A DNA stretch of 64,000 nt from an uncultured Chloroflexota bacterium. GTDB lineage: Bacteria > Chloroflexota > UBA11872. Shown piece after piece: positions 15,312 through 21,664 of this stretch. The position numbers and the translations under genes are program-made. The notes below the pieces were generated by a model. That model made no database searches. It was not told the DNA's origin and saw only the letters and a program-made list of their open reading frames with translations. Where the stretch lies: NCBI GenBank assembly GCA_958296175.1, contig OY282448.1, positions 2,542,127-2,606,126 of the forward strand, written 5' to 3'. Every line of letters begins with the position of its first letter. Positions within the stretch are counted from its first letter, which is position 1.

Positions 15312-17267
15312 TTGACCGCGCAGCGCCGCAACGGCCCTGGAACGATCCGCGAAGAGGGCGTCAACGTTTTGTTGGCGGAGATGCTTCGCGAGCGAGGCTT
15401 GTCGGCTCGGGCGGAGCGCAGGAGCCTGATGGGGACTCCCGACGTCCGGGTCGAGTTGCAGGGCGGCGGCCTCGTCATCCTGGAATGCAAGTGGGGTGGC
15501 TCCGCCAAGCCCCTGGAAGACCAGCTCGAACGCCGTCTGGGAGATTTTCCCGACGCGCTGGGGGTAGTCGGCGTTCTCTACCCGAGCGAGCTTCAGCACG
15601 CAGAGGACACGAACGCCGGGCTTGCTGCGGCACCCTTGCAGTGGTGGGTCCACGGCTTGCGCGGTGTCGCACTGTCGGAGCGGCGGGTCAGGCTGGGCGC
15701 TGTGGACGAGCTCGCCGACCATCTGCGGACCCTGCCGTTGCAGTTGGAAGGCGTCGATCGGGTGGCCGCCGCCGCCAACGTGGTGAGCTACGCGCTGGAA
15801 CAGTCGGCGGCGCGCCTGGTCAAGCACGAGCGGACGTCCCGCCGCATCGCCGACATCATCGCCAATACCGACCAGGAACGAAATCAGGCCGCGGCGATTC
15901 GCATCGGCTGTTTGGTGCTCTTCAACGCGCTTGCGTTTCAGGACCGTCTATCCGCCGTCGCCGAGAATGTCCCCACCGTCAAGGAAACGTTGCACCGGGG
16001 TATCTCCGGGTTCCGTGATGATTGGCGCTTCATCTGCGAGCACATCGACTACGTGCCGGTCTTCGAGCTGGCCGTCAGTATCCTCGACGTCCTTTCCGAC
16101 GCATCGAGTGAGCTCCAACGGCCGGTGATCGACGTCCTGGTGCGGGCCGTGCAACATACCAGCCATCTGAAAGGCCACGACTTGTCGGGGCGGCTGTTCC
16201 ACACCCTGTTGTCCGAGGCAAAATTCACAGGTGCGTATTACACATCAGTACCAGCTGCCACGCTACTGGCTCGACTGGTGTTTCACGACTGGCCTCCCAA
16301 GGTGGACTGGGGCGACCACGAATTTCCGGCCTCACTGAACGTTGCCGACCTTGCCTGTGGGACCGGCACGCTGCTGCTAGCCGTTGCTTCTGAAGCGGAA
16401 CGACGGCATAAAGAAGCTGGCGGAACGAACTCCACCCACTTACATAAGGCGATGGTGGAGCAAGCCTTGTACGGCTACGACGTACAGTTGTCCGCCGTAC
16501 ACTTCGCTGCCACCAGCTTGGCGATGCTCAATCCCGAGATCGAATTCGACCGAATGAACTTCTATGTCATGCCCTTCGGAGCAGAGGGGTCACATGTGTC
16601 CCTCGGATCACTGGACTTCTTGGGCGCAGACTCGGTCCCTGTTCAGTTCGCACTCTCACCTATGGGCGCGAACATCGGCACCTTGGATCCGGCGCGCGTG
16701 TCTGGCGGTGGTACGCAGAGTTCGGCCGAAGGGGAGTCAGCCACACTTCCTAACCTGGACCTGGCCATCATGAATCCGCCGTATACTCGTCCCAACCTCA
16801 TGTTCGGCAGCTTGCCGAAGGCGGATCGACAGAAGATTCAAAAGGAAATGACACGCCGTCTAAAATCAGTCCAAGCATCAGCAACAGCAGGTATGGGCGC
16901 AGCGTTCGTGGCGGCGGCCGCCCCCAGGCTACAGCCTGGAGAGGGGCGACTGGGCCTCGTACTTCCACTCACTGTATGTACGGGTCGATCTTGGGAACAA
17001 ACACGCTCACTCATCGAACATAATTTTACACTCGATATCGTGATAACATCGCATGATCCACGGCGATGGAGTTTCTCGGATAGCACGGACCTCTCAGAGG
17101 CACTGCTGATTGCAACGCGTCGTCCACTGAAGCATATAAGTCCCCCCCCCCCCCCCCCCCCCCCCGCGCAGGACAACGTTCGTAAATCTCTGGGAGAACC
17201 CGGATGGAGTTCTGGAAGCGCACCTCGCCGCCCGCGCTGTCGCAATGACGGAACCAGCGAAATTTGA
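15312..17267 (+). CDS. N6-adenine DNA methyltransferase with nuclease domain, N-terminal part, interrupted at a poly-C tract
   Basis: This frame encodes about 650 residues. Residues about 20-75 resemble a PD-(D/E)XK nuclease (GTPDVRVELQ then LVILECKWG). A helical region follows, then an N6-adenine methyltransferase domain with the SAM-binding motif VADLACGTGTLLLAV and the catalytic NPPY (NLDLAIMNPPYTRPN). This order fits a type IIG-like restriction-modification enzyme. After ATRRPLKHIS the frame enters 24 consecutive Cs (17142-17165), reads eight prolines and about 30 unrelated residues, then stops. The rest of the enzyme continues one frame over, so in this copy the protein is truncated. The start is TTG 15312 after GAGAGACGA; the same phase is open far upstream but antisense to the aminotransferase. 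Confidence 0.8.
   Translation: MTAQRRNGPGTIREEGVNVLLAEMLRERGLSARAERRSLMGTPDVRVELQGGGLVILECKWGGSAKPLEDQLERRLGDFPDALGVVGVLYPSELQHAEDTNAGLAAAPLQWWVHGLRGVALSERRVRLGAVDELADHLRTLPLQLEGVDRVAAAANVVSYALEQSAARLVKHERTSRRIADIIANTDQERNQAAAIRIGCLVLFNALAFQDRLSAVAENVPTVKETLHRGISGFRDDWRFICEHIDYVPVFELAVSILDVLSDASSELQRPVIDVLVRAVQHTSHLKGHDLSGRLFHTLLSEAKFTGAYYTSVPAATLLARLVFHDWPPKVDWGDHEFPASLNVADLACGTGTLLLAVASEAERRHKEAGGTNSTHLHKAMVEQALYGYDVQLSAVHFAATSLAMLNPEIEFDRMNFYVMPFGAEGSHVSLGSLDFLGADSVPVQFALSPMGANIGTLDPARVSGGGTQSSAEGESATLPNLDLAIMNPPYTRPNLMFGSLPKADRQKIQKEMTRRLKSVQASATAGMGAAFVAAAAPRLQPGEGRLGLVLPLTVCTGRSWEQTRSLIEHNFTLDIVITSHDPRRWSFSDSTDLSEALLIATRRPLKHISPPPPPPPPAQDNVRKSLGEPGWSSGSAPRRPRCRNDGTSEI
17142..17165 (+). 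repeat. Homopolymer of 24 cytosines inside the methyltransferase gene
   Basis: A pure run of 24 C between codons for KHIS and the downstream frame beginning PRRTTFVNLWENP. A length equal to 2 modulo 3 (23 or 26) joins the two halves in frame. A length of 24 gives the present stop at 17265-17267, and 22 or 25 gives a stop within seven codons (TAA at 17184). This is the behaviour of a phase-variable contingency tract, although a sequencing or assembly length error is also possible. Confidence 0.9.
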
Positions 17268-18147
17268 AGATGCGGGTACGTCCCTGCTGGAAGTCGATGG
17301 TCGTCATATAGGCGAAGTGTTTTCGCTGTCTGAATCGATTCTTATCGGTAAGAAGTGGTCAGGCGTACAGTTCGCCCGCGCCGACGTAACGCGCAGCGCC
17401 TTGAAGTTGTTGGACAACAGCAAGGTTTGGGTGCCTGGTGAAGAATCAATAGCGCGTATCCTGCTATGTCGACTGGATGAACTCGCTAAGATTGGCCCTG
17501 ATCGCCGCGACATACTAGATGGATTTGAACGAACCGACACTGTCACGGCCTATCCGATGGTAGAGGGTCATAACACCGAGCAGAGAAAAAGCTTGACTAC
17601 TGTGCCCGACAGATACCTTGCACCTCTGTCACAACCGCGGCCAGGCCGACGCCTCAAGAAGGTTAGCCAACTGTGGCCACGAGCAGGACGGCTGCTGATC
17701 GCCGAACGCCTGCGGCTCAACACTGCAAGAGTTGTCGCCCTGTGGATAGAGAAACGTGTGTTGTCCAATGTATGGTGGGAAATTCAGGCTGATAATTCAT
17801 TGAGTGAAAAAGCGCTTGCAGTCTGGCTGAACTCATCCCTCGGTGTAATGACGATCCTGGCTCAGAGGACCAGCACTGAGGGTGGATGGGTCGCCATGAA
17901 AAAGGCCGACCTACAAGACCTGCCCGTGCTCGACGTGCGCAAAGTAACAGCCGAACAGCTTCGAGGACTGGCGGACCTGTTTGACGCGATGGCAGATGCC
18001 GAGTTCGAACGCTTGCCGGGCATGGCGCAATGCGCGGCGCGGCGCGAGTTGGACGCGGGCGTGTCCACCATTCTGGGTCTTCCGGACCTGAGCACGCTCC
18101 GCGCCCTGCTGGCCTCCGAACCCGTCGTATCCAACCGCCCGCTTTAG
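17167..18147 (+). CDS. C-terminal part of the methyltransferase (target-recognition region), out of frame
   Basis: The second half of the enzyme, about 326 residues, starts immediately after the C tract (RRTTFVNLWENPDG). It has no start codon of its own until ATG 17245. It contains segments typical of the C-terminal DNA-recognition part of type I/IIG methylases: a SGVQFARADVTRSAL region, LNSSLGVMTILAQRTSTEGGW and KKADLQDLPVLDV. Joined to the first half the protein would be about 945 residues. Base composition is visibly lower in G+C here than in the first third of the gene, which suggests mosaic ancestry. It converges with the MntA-HepT gene, 5 bp away. Confidence 0.75.
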   Translation, partial: RRTTFVNLWENPDGVLEAHLAARAVAMTEPAKFEDAGTSLLEVDGRHIGEVFSLSESILIGKKWSGVQFARADVTRSALKLLDNSKVWVPGEESIARILLCRLDELAKIGPDRRDILDGFERTDTVTAYPMVEGHNTEQRKSLTTVPDRYLAPLSQPRPGRRLKKVSQLWPRAGRLLIAERLRLNTARVVALWIEKRVLSNVWWEIQADNSLSEKALAVWLNSSLGVMTILAQRTSTEGGWVAMKKADLQDLPVLDVRKVTAEQLRGLADLFDAMADAEFERLPGMAQCAARRELDAGVSTILGLPDLSTLRALLASEPVVSNRPL

Positions 18148-18152
18148 TGGAC

Positions 18153-18866
18153 TTAAGTCTGGCCTGACGCTTCGTCCAGCACGGCGCGCAGTTGCCGCGC
18201 AAGGTTGGGAACATATTCACGGACGATCGTCCAGACAGCGTCGTCGTCGATGTCGAGGTAGCCGTGAATGATGCGGTTGCGCGCGCCGATGACGGCGCGC
18301 CAGGGGATGTCGGCGTGCGCACTTCGCACGGCGTCGGGAACGTGGGTTGCCGCTTCGCCAATGACTTCCAGATTGCGCAGCACTGCGTCGTAGGTGCGCT
18401 CGTCGGCGGCAACCGCCGCCTGGTCAAGGCCGTGCGTATAGGCCGCGACTTTTTCGCAGGCGGCCAGCATGTCACGCAGGTAGAAGTCCCAGCGGCGCGG
18501 AAGGGAACGGGGAGCGGTCGTCGATACCTCGGCTTCGACGTTGGGGCGGATTTCGGGACGCAGGGTTTTGTCGGTCACCAGGTCGATGGGGCGCCCCAGC
18601 AGGTCCTCGAGGTAGTGCCACACGCCGAAGTAGCGTTGCGCGGTGGCGGGGCCGTCGAAGCCGACCAGCACGTCCACGTCGCTGTCGGGAGTGGACTCGC
18701 CGCGCGCGACGGAGCCGAAGAGGGCAAGGCTGGTGACGCCGAAGCGGGCGGCCAGCTCGGGTTGGTGCTCCCGCAGCACGGCCAGGGCCTGGCCGCGCGT
18801 CAGCATGCGGTCAGGCGGCGCGCCGCCGCTGGCCGCCAACGCTGGGCGGTCCGCGTTTGCAGGCAT
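18153..18866 (-). CDS. Fused MntA-HepT (nucleotidyltransferase antitoxin plus HEPN toxin)
   Basis: A 237-residue single chain covering what are normally two proteins. Residues about 21-112 form a minimal nucleotidyltransferase (MntA): LFGSVARGESTPDSDVDV carries the GSx10DxD signature (G51, S52, D63, D65). Residues about 122-235 form a HepT-type HEPN domain ending in RNRIIHGY, the Rx4HxY RNase motif (R196, H201, Y203). In known pairs MntA silences HepT by adding AMP to the motif tyrosine. Here both share one frame joined by about ten residues, with no stop or restart. The start could be ATG 18866 or ATG 18806, nearer the domain. It forms a defence/toxin-antitoxin cluster with the restriction gene. 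Confidence 0.85.
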   Translation of the reverse strand: MPANADRPALAASGGAPPDRMLTRGQALAVLREHQPELAARFGVTSLALFGSVARGESTPDSDVDVLVGFDGPATAQRYFGVWHYLEDLLGRPIDLVTDKTLRPEIRPNVEAEVSTTAPRSLPRRWDFYLRDMLAACEKVAAYTHGLDQAAVAADERTYDAVLRNLEVIGEAATHVPDAVRSAHADIPWRAVIGARNRIIHGYLDIDDDAVWTIVREYVPNLARQLRAVLDEASGQT

Positions 18867-18884
18867 GGCGGGCGCAGGACGCGC

Positions 18885-19133
18885 TCAGGCGCCGTTTGCG
18901 CGTTCCCGCACGACCATTGCCCGCGGCTGGGCGGCCGCGTCCGGCCGCAGGCCGGCCGCTGCGAGCGGGCGCAGGCGGAGGCCCAGAGCGCGCACGACCT
19001 TCAGGCTGGCGGCGAACTCCGGGGCGCCGCTGGAGGAGAGAGCCTTGTCGAGGCTTTCGCGGTCCAGGCCGGCCTCCACGGGGTTCCACGGACAGGTCGG
19101 TGTCTTTGGCGCCGCTGATTCTGGCACATGCAT
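18885..19133 (-). pseudogene. Remnant of an addiction-module antidote protein (HTH)
   Basis: An 82-codon frame whose middle, EAGLDRESLDKALS followed by APEFAASLKVVRALGLRLRP, closely matches the C-terminal HTH half of the putative addiction-module antidote family. That family is usually about 95-100 residues. The normal N-terminal half (helices before the GLSRE segment) is absent and replaced by an unrelated Pro-rich stretch. It is therefore probably a truncated relic, though expression cannot be excluded. It lies 18 bp upstream of the MntA-HepT gene on the same strand. Confidence 0.55.
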
Positions 19134-19163
19134 CGCGCGCGGCCGTGTCTGACGGGGTGGGGG

Positions 19164-19236
19164 CGCCCCCGGCAGGATTCGAACCTGCGGCCCGCGGCTT
19201 AGAAGGCCGCCGCTCTGTCCGCTGAGCTACGGGGGC
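19164..19236 (-). tRNA. tRNA-Arg (anticodon TCT)
   Basis: The reverse complement folds as a full cloverleaf. The acceptor stem is GCCCCCG/CGGGGGC with discriminator G. The D arm contains TAGCTCAG. The anticodon stem GCGGC/GCCGC encloses loop CTTCTAA (anticodon TCT), and the T arm is GCAGG-TTCGAAT-CCTGC. CCA is not encoded. Length 73 nt. It reads codon AGA (and possibly AGG). It lies at the edge of the accessory segment. Confidence 0.95.
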
Positions 19237-19351
19237 TGGGGGGCGAGTGTGGCACGCGGGGGCGGCGGTTGGGGATTGGGGGGTTGGGATTGGCAGGGGA
19301 ATCCACTTCCCTCACCGTGGGGCGACCCTTCCCCCCTCGGCCTCCCGTTCA

Positions 19352-19455
19352 CCCTCACCCTAACCCTCTCCCTCAAGGGAGAGGGGATAAGAGTGTGGGA
19401 GGGGGCGGCGTCAGCGGGCGGGGCACCCTAACCCTCTCCCTCGAGGGAGAGGGGG
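19352..19455. repeat. Two palindromic CCCTAACCCTCTCCC repeats
   Basis: CCCTCACCCTAACCCTCTCCCTCAAGGGAGAGGGG (19352-19386) and CACCCTAACCCTCTCCCTCGAGGGAGAGGGGG (19424-19455) each form a stem-loop with complementary CTCTCCCT/AGGGAGAG arms. They belong to the same family as the repeats near 12.7, 13.8 and 38.2 kb. They lie in the 410-bp gap 19237-19646, which otherwise holds only the duplicated korB end. Confidence 0.7.
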
Positions 19456-19478
19456 AGATACGAGGGGAGGAAAGGGGG

Positions 19479-19616
19479 TTAGCGGTAGGCGTCTTGGAGG
19501 GGGGTGATGTCGTGGCCGGGGGCGGTGAGGTCGACGAGGCTGGCGGTTTCGAGCTGGGGCTGGCGCTGGGCCAGGCCGTCTTCGTAGGTGGGGGCGTCCA
19601 CCTGGTAGAGCACGCC
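19479..19616 (-). pseudogene. Duplicated 3' end of korB
   Basis: These bases encode the last 45 or so residues of KorB (from VLYQVDAP to PLQDAYR and a TAA stop). Positions 19483-19616 are identical base for base to 20692-20825 in the intact gene (134 bp). The final Arg codon differs (CGC here, CGA in the intact gene). There is no start and no upstream part, so it is a fragment, probably the original korB terminus displaced by an insertion. Confidence 0.85.
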
Positions 19617-20691
19617 TGCCAACTCAAGGGGCAGATTGACATGGGGCTAAGTAAGCGAACCAGCTTGGTCCGCCCAGGGGCGCGAGACTAGCGCGGCTGC
19701 ACTATTCACGGCCTCGGACATGCCTTGCATCGCCGCAAGCGTCGCCACGGCGTGGGCGTCTTGCTCATTGCCCGGTTCAATAGGATCGGTGACACGCAAG
19801 ATAGTAGTGGCGGCCCGTACGCCGATACGCGCGAGTGCGCCGCCGGCGGTGTGGGCTGCCACGCTCACGTCGGCCGCGTCGACGCTCTGGGTGATCGGTA
19901 CGAACGCTTCGCAGGCGCGGATCACCGCCTTCACTTTTACTTCCTTGTTGGGGTCTTCGCTGGTGAAAGGCGCAGCAGCAGGAGGTATAACAGAGGCTGC
20001 AATTGTGTGGGATAGAGTCGCGAGATCGTGTACGGCATCAGGAGCAACAGATTCAATCAAAGTGGGCCCTGACGCGCCTCTCACAACGCGATCGAGATCA
20101 TCCATCAACTGTGAACTGAGTCGTTCAAGTGCGTCGACGGCATCCACGGCAGTGGTCGCGATAGCGATGATGGCGTTCAGGGCTGCCAACGTGTCCAGGG
20201 TATTTGGATCAATGGAACCGCCTACGTTGCGGCGTTGCACGCCGCGTACAGCGCGAGCAGCAGCGTCCGCGGTACCGAGAGTGGTGATTGCCAGCGCGCT
20301 GGTGACAAGGGACCCCATGCCCAGCGCCGCGTTTGTAGCAGCCAAAGCACGCAGGGACGCCGTAGGTCCCACAAGGACCTCCGGGCTCTTGTCAGCGGCA
20401 TAGTCTGAAACGGCCAGTACGCCCGCCTTCACGAGGGCCAAACCAGCATCGTCTTCGAGTAGGTCGGTGTCGGCAACGTTCATATTGGTGGGATGTACGG
20501 CGACTGCACCGAGAGCGCTTGCAAGGTTCTGGAGCGCACTCGAAGCCGTGCTCTTGATGTCGTCCCGTTCAGGATCCTGTCCTCTGGGGACACTCACAGC
20601 AACGAGCCTAGCCAGGATCTTCGCGCCAACAGAAACTAACCACAGGCCGGCACGAATGGAGAGCGCGACAGCAGCGAAGGTGATCCATTAT
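19617..20691. mobile_element. Putative insertion bracketed by 134-bp direct repeats of korB 3' DNA
   Basis: About 1,075 bp of DNA with lower G+C than its surroundings separates the two identical 134-bp korB ends (offset 1,209 bp). The layout resembles elements that insert at the 3' end of a gene and restore it with a carried copy. No integrase or transposase gene is present; the only gene is an Ala-rich unknown protein. It could instead come from a recombination event between related strains. Confidence 0.6.
19647..20597 (-). CDS. Ala-rich protein of unknown function in the korB insertion
   Basis: A 316-residue protein that I do not recognise. It is rich in Ala, Val, Thr and Ser and predicted to be mostly helical, with a moderately hydrophobic stretch around AALGMGSLVTSALAITTLG (residues about 91-109). 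It has no signal peptide, cysteine pairs or obvious catalytic motif. The listed start is GTG 20597 (SVPRGQDPERDD); no strong Shine-Dalgarno is visible, and a downstream ATG (NVADTDLLEDD) is an alternative. Codon use is less GC-biased than that of neighbours, supporting recent transfer. It is the only gene of the inserted segment, so it may be cargo or part of the element's own biology. Confidence 0.6.
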   Translation of the reverse strand: MSVPRGQDPERDDIKSTASSALQNLASALGAVAVHPTNMNVADTDLLEDDAGLALVKAGVLAVSDYAADKSPEVLVGPTASLRALAATNAALGMGSLVTSALAITTLGTADAAARAVRGVQRRNVGGSIDPNTLDTLAALNAIIAIATTAVDAVDALERLSSQLMDDLDRVVRGASGPTLIESVAPDAVHDLATLSHTIAASVIPPAAAPFTSEDPNKEVKVKAVIRACEAFVPITQSVDAADVSVAAHTAGGALARIGVRAATTILRVTDPIEPGNEQDAHAVATLAAMQGMSEAVNSAAALVSRPWADQAGSLT

Positions 20692-21647
20692 CGGTAGGCG
20701 TCTTGGAGGGGGGTGATGTCGTGGCCGGGGGCGGTGAGGTCGACGAGGCTGGCGGTTTCGAGCTGGGGCTGGCGCTGGGCCAGGCCGTCTTCGTAGGTGG
20801 GGGCGTCCACCTGGTAGAGCACGCCGGTGGGGATGTAGTCGCCCCATTCGAACGACTTGGCGATGGCGGCCTGTTGCCTGGCGACGATCTCGTCGAGGTT
20901 GGAGGGGTCGTGCACGCGGCCGTCGTAGCCTTCGTCGGCGAGTTTGTAGACGCGCTGGTGGCCGACGTCTTTGCCGCGGAAGAAGTCGACGGTCATCAAG
21001 TCGTTGTAGATGGGGCAGGGCTGCAGGATGTCCAGCAGCGCGGTGCCGCGGTGGTGGATGGCCTGCACGATCAGGTCGACCAGGTCGGCCTGCGCCATGG
21101 AATAGCCGCGCGCCACGAAGGTGTAGCCCGAGGCGATGGCCAGGCCAATGGGGTTGACGCTTTCCTGAATGGCGGCTTCGGCCATGCCTTTGGTCTGCAT
21201 GCCGCGGCGCATGGTGGGGGCGGCCTGGCCTTTGGTCAGACCGTAGACGCCGTTGTTGTGCACCAGGTAGGCGATGTCGAGGTTGCGGCGGCCGGAGTTG
21301 ACGAAGTAGCCGGCGCCGATGCCGTAGCCGTCGCCGTCGCCGCCGGCCACGAGGACTTCGAGGTTCTGGTTGGCGAGCTTGACGCCGGTGGCCACGTTCA
21401 GGGCGCGGCCGTGCAGGCTGTGCAGCCCGTAGGTGCCGATGTAGTGCGGCAGCTTGCCGGAGCAGCCGATGCCGGAGATGACGGCGATTTCGTGCGGCTG
21501 GCGGCCGAGTCGGGCCAGGGCCTGCTTGACGGCGCTGAGGATGCCGAAGTCGCCGCATCCGCCGCACCAGTCGGGATGCGAGTCTTCGACGCCAAAGGTC
21601 CTGGCCGTCAATTTTTCTTCGGGCTTTGCAACGTCAATAACGGCCAC
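20688..21647 (-). CDS. korB: 2-oxoacid:ferredoxin oxidoreductase beta subunit
   Basis: A 319-residue ThDP-binding beta subunit that, with KorA, oxidatively decarboxylates 2-oxoglutarate (or a related 2-oxoacid) to the CoA thioester while reducing ferredoxin. Near the N-terminus HPDWCGGCGDFG supplies the conserved cysteine motif, later GIGCSGKLPHY follows, and GGDGDGYGIGAGYF is the ThDP/Mg motif. The start is GTG 21647, after a GAGAGG Shine-Dalgarno and 17 bp downstream of korA. The final 45 codons are duplicated at 19479-19616, but the gene itself is intact, ending PLQDAYR. Next to sucCD, the likely substrate is 2-oxoglutarate. Confidence 0.92.
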   Translation of the reverse strand: MAVIDVAKPEEKLTARTFGVEDSHPDWCGGCGDFGILSAVKQALARLGRQPHEIAVISGIGCSGKLPHYIGTYGLHSLHGRALNVATGVKLANQNLEVLVAGGDGDGYGIGAGYFVNSGRRNLDIAYLVHNNGVYGLTKGQAAPTMRRGMQTKGMAEAAIQESVNPIGLAIASGYTFVARGYSMAQADLVDLIVQAIHHRGTALLDILQPCPIYNDLMTVDFFRGKDVGHQRVYKLADEGYDGRVHDPSNLDEIVARQQAAIAKSFEWGDYIPTGVLYQVDAPTYEDGLAQRQPQLETASLVDLTAPGHDITPLQDAYR

Positions 21648-21664
21648 AGTTATCGATATCCTCT

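Noticed and set aside
19164..19236. tRNA-Arg as the attachment site of a genomic island carrying the R-M and toxin genes.
   Set aside because: I looked for a second copy of the tRNA 3' end on the other side of the accessory genes and saw none; there is no integrase either.
19479..19616. A separate small gene matching the KorB C-terminus.
   Set aside because: It lacks any start and the preceding sequence is unrelated. It is a duplicated fragment.
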